DNA from: Symbiodinium natans
Taxonomy: Eukaryota > Sar > Dinophyceae > Suessiales > Symbiodiniaceae
Reading direction: 5' to 3'
Length of the DNA stretch: 64,000 bases
Assembly: GCA_905221605.1 (NCBI GenBank)
Contig: CAJNDS010000085.1
Span: 1 to 64,000 of the forward strand
The translations under genes and the position numbers were made by a program. The notes under the pieces were generated by a model. The model ran no database searches and was not told the DNA's origin. It saw nothing but the letters and a program-made list of their open reading frames with translations. This document shows positions 50,242-63,200 of this stretch, in pieces (position 1 is the first letter of the stretch; every line of letters begins with the position of its first letter).

Positions 50242-53200
50242 CAACCTTTTTGCATAGGTGCGAGCCCATTCGCATTCAAGCAACCTGCCCATAAAGTGTA
50301 CCGACATTTTGCACCACTGTGTGGTTATCTTAGGGGCATGATTATGAGATGTTGAACCCTTAAACGACGACACCGTTTCTGTCAGTGTGCTGAATACCTT
50401 GTGTCATTATGCATCGCTGTGTATGGCGTGCCTGCTCAGGCTTCATGTAGTCGTTTATGCCCTCGCGGCGCATTGCAATCACAATCGCTGCTGTTTTCTG
50501 CAAGACACTGTTCCACGACCAGAGAGCAAGATCAGAGTTGCAACCCCAGATCTTGTCTTGCAGTCACAGATCTGTTGCCATCCCCAGGTTCGTCGATATC
50601 CCACATTAACGCAGACACAAAGGTCGGTACCATTCCACGTGCTGCGCATGTGGCTTGACAAACGCAAGAGTGCAAGTGTGTGCGTGTGTGAGTGTTCTGC
50701 CATGTATCGGTCGACCACCCCAAACACCAGATTTACATGCCCCCCTCCTCCACAACAACAAAACCAAGCAAACAAAAGCGAAAGAAATTTCTGTGGTGTC
50801 TGCCTTGCAGCTGGGCAACCTGAGGGGACTTGGGGCTCAGGCGATTTGGGATTGACTTGGGCGCAAAAAATCGGGTCGAACAGGTGAATGAGCTGCAGGA
50901 GGCGCTCGAAGTACCTTTTGATCTCTGCCATTTTCAGCACGGGGCCAAGTCATGACATGCGAGACTTGCGCGCCGATAGGCCTTGTCCTTGGAAGCCAGG
51001 AGCCCAGCACAGCGCTGGCACAGCTCATGTTCATGCTGTGCTCTCGTGCTCTCTCGATTTCGCGAGGCCCGCTCAAAGGAGTGTCTGGTTGACGAGTTCC
51101 GGCAGCTCCAGGTTGTGGCTTCAGCTTGGAGTGTTTCTCTGGAACTGCATGGTTGCGGGCACAGCACTGCAACTTTGCAGGAGCATTTGAGAGCTGCCAG
51201 GGCGTGAGACTTGCTCACGGAGACTGAGCTTCTTTGACCAGTACAGCGGGCACAAGGGACTGCTTTGCCATCTGTGGCATCTGCGGCAGTTGTACAGCGT
51301 AATTGGTGGCCTTCACCGTGCGCATCTCGCAAAGTCATTTGTTCTGCACCCCGACGCCGGGAAGCTGCGCGGAGCATCGCGTTTTAGTGAGATGCGACAT
51401 CAGTTATTCCCGCAAGTTGGATGAGCTTTGGTGCCTGTAGCATAAGTTGGTGGGCGCCGGTGGACTTGTTGGTGCTGGAAGTGCGAGCTTTGGGCTCGAG
51501 ACTTCCGTTATTCTGGACCATCCATCTTTCTCGCATCTTGCCTGAGCGGAACACTGGCAGAACGACATCCTGTTGGAGGAGGCTGATGTGCCAGGGTGGC
51601 AAGATGCCGTTGCTTCCCCATGATTTTTTTGCTTGTTCTCGAAAGGATCCACAAACGAGCCATCAAAACACAGATTCTGGAGACCCTTTGTCCAAGAAAG
51701 CCTCGAAACGCAGCATCCAAGGCGCCTTGGAGTTCTAGCCTTAGCACTCGAAGGTGCACCACAACTGTTGAAGTCTGGAACTCGGCATGTTTTAGGTTTT
51801 CGGACTCTCTTTTCCCATCGCTGTGCTCGCGACTGCCGGGCACTTGGCACATCCAGCCGGATCTGTCTAGGACCTAGATCTAGGTCATCTAGGTTGCCTG
51901 ACGTCGGCTACTCTTCTCAGGAAGGAAATTACCAATCATTGGTCTTCTCGGATGGCCATGTCGAGAGATCGCGACACATACATAAGATGCTTGGTTGCAC
52001 TGCTCGGTTTGCCCCATCTGGGCGCTGCAGAAGAAGCGCACTTTGACTCTTCCTTGAGCTACGATCCGTGTTTCTCAGCTCAACCTAGAGATCCTATTCC
52101 CTAGCGCAAAAACTGGATATTTGTTGCAGCGTCCGTCACGGGCGCTTGATCGCTTGATACTGTATACTGTGACATTGCTCAGAGGCAGCATCGTCATATG
52201 CGGCGCGACACCAGCCTTCATCACCATCGAGACCATGTCCATAGTGTCGAGGTCCATGGGAAATGGCCACTGCTTATTGGTCCGTGTGGTTTCATCGCGT
52301 AGTCTCCTTTGCTCGCTTCCACTGCTGCTGGGCAGGCCGAAGCAGTGCTGTCTCAGGCTAGAGGGAGTGGCTCAAGACGTGTCCTGTCGGATGCACCGCA
52401 GCAGGCAGACGTCCTACAAGACCCCAAGCCAGCGGACAAATTTGGGGGCCCACAGGCAAGCATGCTGCAGCAGCTCGTTCCAAGACTGTTGATATTTACA
52501 AGAATATTGCTGCCGTGCCTTTTTCAGACAGGACAATGATCGCGTGGACGAGGTGAGGTTAGCCAACCGCACCGAACCCAAGTCCGAAGCCGGCAAGAGC
52601 GTTGCGCCCTCGGGCTTTCGAGCTAGCATTAATGCGTACAGTTCAAGGATGTACGAAGCCTTGTCAAGGCATGGAGCCAGTGGGCATGTGCGCTTATGTG
52701 TGCCGGCAGAGCAGCGGATGGCTGCTGTTCTTACAAAGGCGCGTGACACACGAAGCTCTTGGCCAATTGCCTCTGCCTTTTCACGAATCCGGCCAGAAGA
52801 CTCGGGCAGCTGTGAGTTCCTTCCCGGGAGCCCGGCCAGAACTCCGGAAGCAGGCCAACCGGATCCAAGCCAGTAGCCCAACCAGTTCCATTCCCTGATG
52901 GGAGACCATGCTCTCCTTGCGATCTCTAACTGGTAGGCATGAAGCTGATTTGGCAGTGATGTGGAAATCACCGAGTCATGAATGCAGGATGGACACAGGC
53001 CCAGTGCATTCCAGGCTATGGCACCGCCAAGTGCACGAGCCTCAAGAGGTAGTGGCAGTATGTGGTACTGTGGAGACCGGTTTCCGAGGCACCCCCTGGA
53101 CCGCGGGCCGTTGCACTGGCTCCAATCCACAGCCAGCTCGGGACCCAAGCAATTCTAACCCTGGGGGCTGCCCGGCTACCCTTGACCCTCCTTGTGAAAG

Positions 53201-54205
53201 AGGTGGGATTGGGCAAGGCTTTTGCGTTTTAGGGGTTCAGACCGAAGAGGAGGGACACAGCAGTTGCAGGTGTGTAAACCCCGCTGGTGAAGCGGACGTC
53301 TTGTTCGGTTTAGGCCCTATGCTTTTTCCCGATTGTCAGGCTTCGCCTGGTCTGCCAGTTTGGGAACTTATCTGGGAGGCCTGGGCGTGGGAGAAAGCGA
53401 TCTCTTGAAGCATGCTGACACATGTCACTGTTGTGCTCAGGACCATTTTGACTCGCAGACGTGCGTTCCTGACACTTTGGGCGTCCTGCGACCCAGCCCG
53501 AAGTTTTGGAGTGCCTTGGCTGATTGAGCTGGGGCGAACATGGGTCAGCGCGAACAACACACGATGAGAACCTGCGAGGCCCCGAAATCGGCTACAAGCG
53601 GGGTAAGGACTCGGGGAGTTTACAAGGGCAACGCAAAGTTGTTGACACCATCGTCCGAACGCTTGCTTTGAGTGCGCATCTGTAGTGAGATTTGACTTCT
53701 CTCGGTGGCGAGACGAAGTATGTGTCTGGCATTTCCTATAACAAGTGCCGTCTGCATGAACGAAGCCACCGATGTCCGAAACTTGAAAGCGACTTGCCCT
53801 TGTGAACGGAGAAGCAGTATGTGCAAGTACAATGCTGGCCAACGGGCTGTAAATGACCATCTGCCGTACATAGGCCGGAACCTGCCGGACAAGGTTAGGA
53901 GAATGCAAAGGGCACCGCTGCCCTGCGAGGCACCAGGTTGACATTACCTCGCCTGTTTCGCAGTTCCAAACTTGCTGGGATGCGGAGGTTGAGCCGCATC
54001 ACCGTAGGTGGAGGATCTGACATCGTGGGAGCTGGGCCGACGTCTCCCCAACGCCAGACCGGCGCGGGGGGGTTGAGTCGCACCATCGATTGGTCGACTA
54101 TGTTGAACCTGTGCAGCGAACAGAAATTGCCGGGCGGGGTTGGGCCACATTACTTGTAGCAATACAGCGGTCCAATCACTTTCCTAAACGAAGCCGCCAG
54201 CCTTC
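49466..54205. other. Unassigned stretch with possible short exons
   Basis: Protein-like stretches that could be exons are seen at about 50120-50200 (AKGNKRLQQHVLQSVQVREK), 50885-50945 (VNELQEALEVPFDLCHFQ), 51080-51200 (ECLVDEFRQLQVVASAW) and 52545-52700 (EVRLANRTEPKSEAGKSVAP). They have no recognised family and could not be joined. A (GT)n tract lies at 50201-50239. N-terminal exons of the GH16 gene probably lie near the right end but were not identified. Confidence 0.35.
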
Positions 54206-57200
54206 TTCTTTCAAAAATTGGCAACTTCGCCATTGGTGATACTGGTTGGCACTCATTGTGCTTCCAGCAGGAGTTGCAGTGGTACACCCCAAAGAACGCC
54301 GAGTGACTCTTGGATGGCAAGTCCGGAAGAGCGATGGTGGCATTGCACATGTGCTTGTCAAAAGCTCAAGCATCTCCGAATGTCTCCGAAACAAATGAAG
54401 GCAAAGATGGAGCATTGATCATCACAGCCAAGCGGGAACGCCAGGCATGGCAGAAGCCGCAGGCACCGTCAAAGGGCCATGCACGGTGTGGACTCTACAT
54501 CTAGACCTGGTTATCTCCAGCTCAAGTTTGGAGATCTCGAGATATTTCTGCGTCTTGGATGTAGATGTCTTTGGGTTCTTTGATGACCCCTTCTTGCCAG
54601 GGCCCGCAATGCCAAGTCATGAACTGGGACCCCGACGAACAGCCTTTGGACAATGCGTCCTGTGCCGCTCTTAGAGAGCATGAGCATGAGCGAGTTCACG
54701 CACCCTGGGCAGCCCCTTGGAGATTGTTCCCCAAAAAAGGTGCTGTCTGTGCTCCGCCGTATTTTCAATATTACAACCCGTGCGACTTGGTGCGGTCACC
54801 TTGTTGCATCTACGCAGGATTGGGCATCGGGCAGTCAGGTAGATTGGAAAAGGGTTTCCTAGGAGAGTATTTGAGTATTTGCGGCATTGCTTAGGATGTT
54901 TGATGAAACCTCGCTTGGCCAGCTGTTGTGTTGTTTTTCACAGTAGAGGCAGCAATGAGGCTCGGAATGTCCGGCTTGACTTCAGGTGGGTTGAACAAAC
55001 CCAACGCCCCCTTTTTGGTAGCGAGAGAGGAAAGCCCAAAACCCTTCAAGTGGATGCCCCTAGAACCGACTTCTGCAAACGCTCAGCATTTCCTAGAGCT
55101 AGCCCAGCCAGAACTCCAAGACATCCCAGTGTACTGCACCAAGAGCCAGAACCCTAAGACATTTCCAGTGTAAACCCAAAACCTCTGCACCCCAATCCCA
55201 AAGCTTCAAAACGCCAGCCTTAATCCCTAAACCCCAACCTCAGCCCTAATCCCGAAACCCTAAACCAGAGTCCTGAACCCGGAACCCTCAACTGCAACCC
55301 CAAAACCCCAATTCTCAGCTCCTTGCAAAGCCTAAGCCCCCAGGCGAAAGCATGAACATCGACATCCTAAGCCCAAAAGCCTAATGTTCGCTCGGCAGAT
55401 GAGGAATGACGACTCTGGTGGCCCGGCGTGCGACTGTTCGGAATCAGCCGAGTTCACCTCGGCGTCGCTCATGACTCGTGGCAAGAAGGATCAAGAGCCT
55501 CTGCGCAAACACCGATTCACAACCTCAGCATGTGCATGAAGTCTAAGTGTTGGGATGCACTGTTAAGTGCCAGAGTGGCGAGTCCTTGCAACACACTTTA
55601 GCACACTTGTGCCTGTAGAAGGATGCTGTCGGGTCATGAGCATGTTTTAGCTGGCAGAATGACAGTATCATTTCTTCCTCCTCTTGATGGGAGGAGTTCT
55701 CCTACGGCCTTTTCGAGTTACGGGCGAAGATTGACACCAGACCAGGCAAGCCTGGATGCCTTGTGATGCCTCACTCGCTTGACTTAGCCCCAGGTGCCTG
55801 GTCCAGCTGGTGGGCTGTCGGCCCTTCGGCCGCAGTGCATCGTGTTGAGAAGCTAGAAGAGTCGAAGAGTCTAAGAGTCTAACAGCGCTCCTCCGAGTTG
55901 TTCACGCGGCAGGGGAATGGTATGAGCGACTTGTAAGTAACAGGCGCAGCATCGACGGCACTTGCAGCAGAATTGTTGCACTTCACGGCAGGGACACCGA
56001 AAATGGGAAGAAAACAGAAAATGTGCTGGCACTGTGGGAAAGTTCGCCAAATTGGGAAGGTTTTGATAACGAGTGCTCGAAAGGAGGGTTGATGGTTGGA
56101 GGGGCCTGTGTTATGGCCCGCACCGTCTGAGCTTTGTGGGCTTTCTGAAGTTTGGGTTTGAGTTTGTGCTGCTCGTGCTTGGATGCCTTTAGGAGGTTGG
56201 GGGGGCTTAGGGCTGTGAGTTGGCGCCGACAGCAGAAGCTGTCTGGAGCATCATCATCATCATCACCACCAACATCACAGCACAAGCTGGACCCTGCCGT
56301 ACCAGTACCCTCCTAACAAGCCTAAGATGCTTCTTAGATAAACAAGAAAATGGCACAACAGTACACAAAGCCCAGTTGGCAGTCAGCCCAGCCACAACGG
56401 CGACTTTTATTGTCTTTAAATATACATATTGTCATTATATTGTTGTCGTGATAATGCAATGGGTAGGTCTGGAACGCCTTTGAGTGCGGCATTTGTACGA
56501 ACGCAGTCGGCGTTCGGGCATGGATGCTCTGGTCACTGGATGCTCTGATCGCACGGGCAGCATCGTGCGGGATGGATGGAACGAATCGTGGAAAGCAGGA
56601 CGATAATGGACATAGCATGGACAACACGGTAAGAATGGCGGAAAACTGCATTCGTCGAGAACACTGGTGTACACGATGTTCTCGGCACACAAATGCAACA
56701 CATTCAATTCTGGGCGATGTAGTCAGCCTGTCCAGTGCGTGAGCAGCCCGGCAGAGCCTCTAACAAAACTGATCAAAACTGCGCACAAAAAGACTGCCAA
56801 GTTGTAGGTCTAGCTAAGTTCGATTATTGCAGGCGATTTCGATTATGTGCCCTGGCCAAAGAACGGGGAAATCGACATCATGGATGCCTTCCAGCGAATG
56901 GTAAAAGCCAGCGCGACTTGGGCGCACATCATCTGCGATCACTCGCCATGCCCAGGGTTGTTGGAGCACTTTTGCTCCTGGGCTTTCAGGTAATCCATTC
57001 CGGTGAGTCCGGGCTTCCGAGCGGTGCAATTCAGCATGCAGGCAAGGATCACTGATGATCATGGCGCAAACTAGAGACATGGATTGTGGAAGCAAGCCGC
57101 TGCAGCAAGCCGCTGCAGCAAGCCGCTGCGCAAGCCGCTGCGCAAGCCGAGCGAAGCTGCACCCCATAGGTGCTCGCATGGTTGACCGCGAATGGGAGAA

Positions 57201-57692
57201 GCTGCGCACTCAATCCGACACGGTGTGGAGGGATGGCTTGTTATCGCTTGGTCTAACGAAGGTACTACCATACCTGGCAGCTGGAATGGGACGAGAACTT
57301 CATAGAGATACGAATTGATGGCGAAGTGATTCTGAAGGCAGCCCTGTGTTCACACATGTCCCACACAGCAGCGTGGTGAAGCTGCGGTGCACTCAGCTTG
57401 ACCTCTCCGTGGCGGATCCAAAGCGGACCTCCTGGCCCAATCCATTCACGCAGGGCAAGCCGCAGCCTCGGACAGCCTCAGACAGGCGCAGCCCATCTGA
57501 GTAGCACATCTTGACATCTTGAGGAAGTTCTTCATGATACTGAACTTGGCAGTTGGTGGTCATTCAGGAGGTAGGTTGGTGATGCTTGGTGAGTGTGGGG
57601 GATTGTGGGGGGCTGTCTTCGGGAAATGGAGTTGCTGCAGCAGGAGATGCTTCCTTGACGCAGTTCCCAGCGCAACTTCATGTTGACTACAT
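54206..57692 (+). CDS. GH16 beta-glucanase (laminarinase-like), at least 10 exons
   Basis: Exons recognised: ~54206-54303 (GDTGW...ELQWYTPKNAE), 54382-54444 (DGALIITAKRE), 55404-55488 (AEFTSASLMTRGK), 55694-55745 (EFSYGLFELRAKIDTRPG), 55794-55820 (AWSSWWAVG), 56833-56900 (GDFDYVPWPKNGEIDIMDAF), 57262-57337 (YHTWQLEWDENFIEIRIDG), ~57412-57453 (SWPNPFTQ), 57528-57570 (FFMILNLAVGGHSGG) and 57664-~57692 (FPAQLHVDYIR). The motif order is that of GH16 endo-beta-1,3-glucanases, a jelly-roll fold. Joins 55745|55794 and 55820|56833 keep phase exactly through GC donors. The catalytic set reads E-I-D-I-M-D; the last residue should be Glu (acid/base), so activity is uncertain. N-terminus and possible signal peptide are missing from the model; an exon between 56900 and 57262 is probably missing too. 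Substrate is likely beta-1,3-glucan (inference). Confidence 0.8.
55160..55330. repeat. Degenerate telomere-like CCCTAAA tract in GH16 intron
   Basis: Repeated variants of CCCTAAACC, CCCAAAACC and CCCGAAACC run for about 170 bases within the intron before 55404. None is a perfect heptamer array. Confidence 0.6.
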
Positions 57693-57699
57693 CCGCAGG

Positions 57700-58982
57700 G
57701 ACCTTGCTCCAGTCAATTGACTTGCGGCGAGATGTTTGTGCACGGCTGGCTGAGGTGTGTACGAGAAGAAGGGCACGACGGCGAATTAGTCAGTAAGAGC
57801 TCCTTGAGAGCTGCTTCCATGGGCTTCTTGTTTGGAAGACCATCAGACCTGCGGAGCCGCCGCAGATTCTACAAGAGTTGCTGGGTATGGTGCGAGTTAA
57901 GGCAGGTGCATGCTGGGATTCTTTGGCACCATTTGGCACGGTGCATCTGCGACCCACGGATCAAGCTTGGACACATGACACATGCCAGATCTTGCAGCAT
58001 GGACCAGAACTTGAACTTGCATGCACGGCATGAGTGTGAATACGTAGAGCCAGTGCATCCGACATGCAATGACGTGAGACGCGGCGTGCAAGAGATATAA
58101 GAGCAGCTACTTCAAGGGGCAGAGTCTTTTTGAATGAGCCATGGCACACGGCATGCAGAGTTGAAGCCTCATCCGTGTTGCGGGGCGCACATCCATTTAG
58201 ATGGCAGATGATGCAAGGTTTGGGAGTCGATGGTCCACCAAGCGGCTATGAACCTTCGCAGGAATTCGTAGTGCCAAGCCCATCGGAGCTCCTGAAAGGA
58301 AGCTTCAATCTCAGTCTGTGCAGGCACCAATTGGTGGAGGAGGTGGTGGCGGGTCCATGGTTCCAGCCTGAAGCACTTGATTGAGACAGTTCTGGAAGCT
58401 ATGTGTCAACGCCCATCACGACTTTTTGCGTGTTGGCTTTCCAGGCAGCCGTATCACAGCTTTTCACCCGGCTCGCCCAGGAGATAGAGGTGGGATATGG
58501 TGGGATGTTTATTCTCCGGACGAATGGGCACAGGAACCTGCAGACTGTGCAGTCCTTGTTCCTGTCATGCCAGGAGCAGAAGCCGAAGAATTGCATCCAT
58601 TTTGTGGTGGACTTTCTTTGCAAGCCCGGCGCCCGCTGCAGAGGTTGTTTTGATGTCTTAGATACTCCTCACGACCTCTCAGGCACTATCCTGAGCACTT
58701 GCATGGCTTTGCCTCCATCTGGCAGGCAGGTCCTCAGTTGCAAGAAACCATAGAACACAACACAAGGCATTAAGAGTATAAAGGCTTAGAGTCCATAAAG
58801 AGCCTGGCGAAGAACTCGTGCTCTTTACCAGATGGACCCAGACCTGGAGCGGGAGAGGCATGAGGCCAGGTCCGAGCGACACCGGCATTCCAGAAATTTC
58901 CTGAGTGTTCTTGTTCTCTCTGAGGTGGTGAACTTCTTCAAAGCCCACAAGATCTCCACAGCCGTGGCGGCTCACTTCACAA
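57700..58982. other. Unassigned stretch downstream of GH16
   Basis: Open frames up to 127 codons occur; none is recognised. Later GH16 exons or a C-terminal module could lie here, because the last GH16 exon seen does not end in a stop. Confidence 0.4.
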
Positions 58983-60206
58983 ATGCCGGGTGTCGTGCTG
59001 AGACCGTGTATGAGCAGCCCCTTAAGTAGGGCATTTTGTCCCTTTGCAAGCTACAGAACAGAACATTTCAGGTATGACACCCTCGATACTTTGACAACGC
59101 TATCGCCAGATAGCCTCGTCGACGTCGAGGCCGATTTCAGGGCCGGTCTCAACTTCATCCCGCTGATGTGCTCTGAAGGCCTTCAACAATGTGAAGTGGC
59201 TGCCCGGCCACAAGGCTCTCACTTTGGCAAGCGCAAGCTGCGACATGCAAGAAAAGACATGGCACGTGGCTTGAAAGGTCAGACTTCAGCAAATCTTCAG
59301 CGAAATCTCTGCCAGGGTTCGCGCGTGCGCGAGCTTTCTTGCCACGCAATCGAGCATCTTGCAATGCCTCGCAGCAGGAAGCGCCCGCTTTGTGAAGGTA
59401 CCGGCAGCAATTTGGAGATGGTCAGCAAAACCGTGGCCTGCCGAAAGATGCTTCTGAGCCGCAGATCTGCGAGTCTGCACAATGTTTTAGCCCCAAGGCC
59501 GGCGGCACAACCACCAAGGCCAGGCTGGCAACTCAGCTCCGGCCACAGGCTTATGGTGTTCACGGTGTTTTGCACCTGGCATATTTATGCACATGTATTC
59601 GCATGGTGCGGGTGTCTCTTTTCACAAGAAATCGTAGCTTCGTGCGCGTTGTGGGCCTTAAGGTTGACAGGCGACACGACTCGCCCCCTCAGTACAACAG
59701 GTCACACCACCCTATTCATGATGCTCGCCAAGATCATACATGGTTCATGCTTCTGCTGGTTTTGCTGTTGGAGCATGATGTTTCGCTGTCACAGAGCATC
59801 GAGTCTCAGGACAGTTATGCACCGCATGCTCATCATCCAGCAGGTCATCCTCATCAAACACACGGCCATCACGCTTCAATCAGCCATCATGGCACTCCAC
59901 CACACCCCCATGCCGGAGCCTCAGGTTTCAGATTGGTGCTGTATTTTGCAAGATTCGGATGACCGGATCCTTTTCAGGTCGCAAGTCACCACAGTGTCGC
60001 ACACCCGGCAGCCGTGTTCTCAGCGGACCATGCTGCGCTTACTTGGAAGTCGGCCTGTTGTTCCGTTTACCTTAGCCGGGCTTCGCACATTCTTCCGTTG
60101 TTCGTTTGTAGATCTTCGTGTGTTGAAATCCGGCAGAACAGTCGTCCCCAGCCGATGTTTTCAAAAGACGTGTGAGCTGCAGAGGCATTCGATAAAGCCG
60201 ATCTAA
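58983..60206 (+). CDS. 407-codon open frame, unknown
   Basis: One of the longest open frames right of 50 kb, starting at an ATG. The N-terminal third (FRYDTLDTLTTLSPDSLVDV) looks protein-like, while the rest is rich in Cys, Trp, His and Arg and looks less so. No family recognised. Chance openness or an intron read-through is possible, so this is a weak call kept because of its length. Confidence 0.25.
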   Translation: MPGVVLRPCMSSPLSRAFCPFASYRTEHFRYDTLDTLTTLSPDSLVDVEADFRAGLNFIPLMCSEGLQQCEVAARPQGSHFGKRKLRHARKDMARGLKGQTSANLQRNLCQGSRVRELSCHAIEHLAMPRSRKRPLCEGTGSNLEMVSKTVACRKMLLSRRSASLHNVLAPRPAAQPPRPGWQLSSGHRLMVFTVFCTWHIYAHVFAWCGCLFSQEIVASCALWALRLTGDTTRPLSTTGHTTLFMMLAKIIHGSCFCWFCCWSMMFRCHRASSLRTVMHRMLIIQQVILIKHTAITLQSAIMALHHTPMPEPQVSDWCCILQDSDDRILFRSQVTTVSHTRQPCSQRTMLRLLGSRPVVPFTLAGLRTFFRCSFVDLRVLKSGRTVVPSRCFQKTCELQRHSIKPI

Positions 60207-63200
60207 GCTCTTGAGGTCAGTCACCCTCACCACGTGTCTCCAGTTGTTTATCCGCAGTCGTCACATCCGCCTCAGGCGGCTCGCCAAATAGTGCAGTAGT
60301 GCACTTTGTTTCGCACATAGCATCCCAGCACCACAAGGCTGAAATCTGAATCCAATCCTGTGCAGATGGCGTCCGGGGATCGGCACGTGGCCTACACTGG
60401 CGGCTTCAGTGGTGGCTATGCAGGCGGCAACTGCCCAAGGCATCAGAAAGGCGTTGAAATCATGAGACAAAAGATTGCTGTTCCAAGCTTGCGAGCAAGG
60501 TCTTGCCCCTCCTCAGTCTGTTGCTCCTATGGCTCCCCCGGCAGCAGGCAGGTGAGTCTTCTTGCCCTCTGCATGATGGAAGCAGTGTGCCAGGACTAGC
60601 TTGACTCTTGACTTCTTTGCTTGTGATAGGGGCCCTTGACATGGGCAGTTGGTAGACTGCAGGCGTCCGACCAGCTTTTTCCTCCATTTTGTTTTTCCTT
60701 TTCTTTTCTCCTCAAAAATTGACAGTCGCCGGTTTACGGCCGCAGGAGACCACGGTTGCTCACGTAGCCAGATCTCTTCCTTAAGTCCGAGTTTGTGCTT
60801 GTGTTTTTTCTTTCCAACCTGTCCCTGCAAATGAAGCTGCGGGCACCCTCGCGGTTTGTGAAAGACTGCGCCGTCACAAGGAGATGGATGGCAATGAGCA
60901 TGAACGAGCTCTTCATAGCTCTTCCCTCATTCCGACTCATTCCCCTGCAAGGGAGTCTTGGTCACACAGGTCCACCGAAGGTCTGGAAGGCGGAGTCCAT
61001 CCTTGACCGCGTGTCAGCACCACATTTCATGGTGCTTGCGTAGGCCGCAGTTGCCAAGCAGAGTGTGGGGCCCATGGGGCCCATGGGGCCCATGCCAGTG
61101 CAAAGAATTCTTGCTGAGTTCGGGTTTACCGACGGGGAGATGCTGGTGGGATAGGCGGTTGGACAAAAGCGCTGTGCTGAAGTCCTGCATGTGGACAAGC
61201 ATTGCGATGAGACATATGTGCCTATTCATGGGTGGCGGAGGCCAGGGAGGGGGCCACAAGACACCCAAAGTGCTGAGACCTGGCCTCAATCGAGATCAAG
61301 CGATGCAGCAGACCATGGCCGGCACGAGGTCACCCATGCGGCATCAGCGAGTCATATAGAGCCAAGAGACTTCGTGGCGAAGGAGCCGGCGATGGCAGGC
61401 ACAGGGCAGCCACGATGTCGTTCCCGCGGCGCCATCTGGCTCACGAGTCATCTGGAGGTCATGAGGTCATGAAGGAAGGAGCCACAGGAGTTACAGCGAC
61501 TCCGTGCCGGGCATGGCCGTCGAGTCGGCATTTTGTTGGCCTTTGCACTTTCTCCCCGGGCCATGGTCTTTGTGGTCGTTGTGGTCTTCGTTGTTTGTTC
61601 CGAGGCCGGTGAAGCCGCATTAAGAGTGGTCGGAAGAGTGGTCCCGAGATCTGCTGTTGGCCCGACTTGACGAGATCCTGCACTCGTGCGGTGCAGGGGT
61701 GTGTTATGTCACATATGTCGATATACCTTCCGTGTGCACCTTGACATGAGCTGAGACGTCCGCTGCCGCTGTTGCGTCGGCTTTCGCTGGTTGTCCATGT
61801 TGTTAAAAATTGTTAGACATTGGATGCCCACGCGCTGAATGAAGTGCACACCGGTCTAGCCGAACGCAGGAGACTCTTGCTTTCCTGCAGCATTGTTGTG
61901 ACGCTGCAGCATGCTGCAGCATGCTGCAGCATGCTGAAATACACAAATGATTGCAGAAGTATACGGTAGGACTTGGTCATATTTGGTCCATTTGGTTCTC
62001 GTGCGGTGTCGACGTCGAGCACCTGTTTCTGTTTACCCTGCAGGTATGAGCCTCTCTCCGGGGCTCCCGAACATGTCGCGCGCTCAGCCCAGCAGCAACG
62101 TGCAGCACCGCGCCGGCTCCCCAAAGCCTTTGGCCCTTGGGGCTTTTGGGTCAGTGTCTATGTGTGTGTGTGTGTGTGTGCAGAGGTCGGGCAACATCTT
62201 CCTAGCAAATAGTGCGATCCATCCTCCTTCTTGAGACATCTCAAATGTGCCCATGGCTTGATTTGGAGGCAGTTGCTTGGAACTCGGTACAGTGTGGTGT
62301 TGGAGGTACGTGTCTTGGGAGCTCTGGTTGTGACCGGGATTTCTGCAACGTGGCTGTTGAAAATTTGCTGGGGCAGATGCAATGATAGCTGCTTAGAGGG
62401 AAAGCCCTGCAAAGATTTATATGCAGACAGCGTAGACTTGTTTCCTCTCGCGTGCAGTCCCACCGACTGGCGAGATGCATAAGCTTCGTAGTCGTAGCAG
62501 GGACTGCCGCTCCAGGTTGTTCAGGTGTATTTTATACATGCGGTCATTTTACACCTGTTATTGCTGACATCGGGGCATGCGCCCGCACAAGGAAATCCTC
62601 CTTGTGCACGACCTGACTTAATTGGTGATGTTCAGTGTTGCACAATGCTGCTCTCACCGATGTGTGCATGCAGCAGCTGTAAAAGCGACTCAGTTTTCCC
62701 AGCGGCTGACTCTGGATGATGACCTTTGCTTGCTTAGTTGCTCTGACAGGTGCAGGTGCAGTGTTGATATTTTTTCCCGCAGCCGTTCGGTCTGATCCCG
62801 AGACCGCAAGCTGCCTCCGTGTTCACCCTGGTTCACCCTCCTTTCCGCATTGGGCTTAGAGGTTTAGCGTGCCTCGGCCTTGCAGATCAGGCAGATCAGC
62901 TGACTTTGAGAACTGAGGTGTCACTCTGTGAGGCCCCGTCGGTTTTGCTTGCCTGGCGCAAACCTTTGCACAAGTTCCCCTGGTTGAGAGCCAAAGGCAT
63001 GTCACATCGCACATGATGGTTGCAGGCGGCTGGGATCCGGCCTGGCGGCGTGTCACCTCGTAGGGTGGGTGCGGGGCTCTGCAGCAAGTACTAGGGGCTC
63101 ATGCCACCATGCCATCTCGTGCCGTCACTGTCACCGAGCTCAGGCATCTACGAGCCCATAGCATGGCAGACAATTATGGAAAAGGCCATCCAAAGAATCA

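Noticed and set aside
52414-53148. Minus-strand 244-codon frame
   Set aside because: No recognisable content and on the strand opposite to all neighbouring genes; length is compatible with chance in this amount of sequence.
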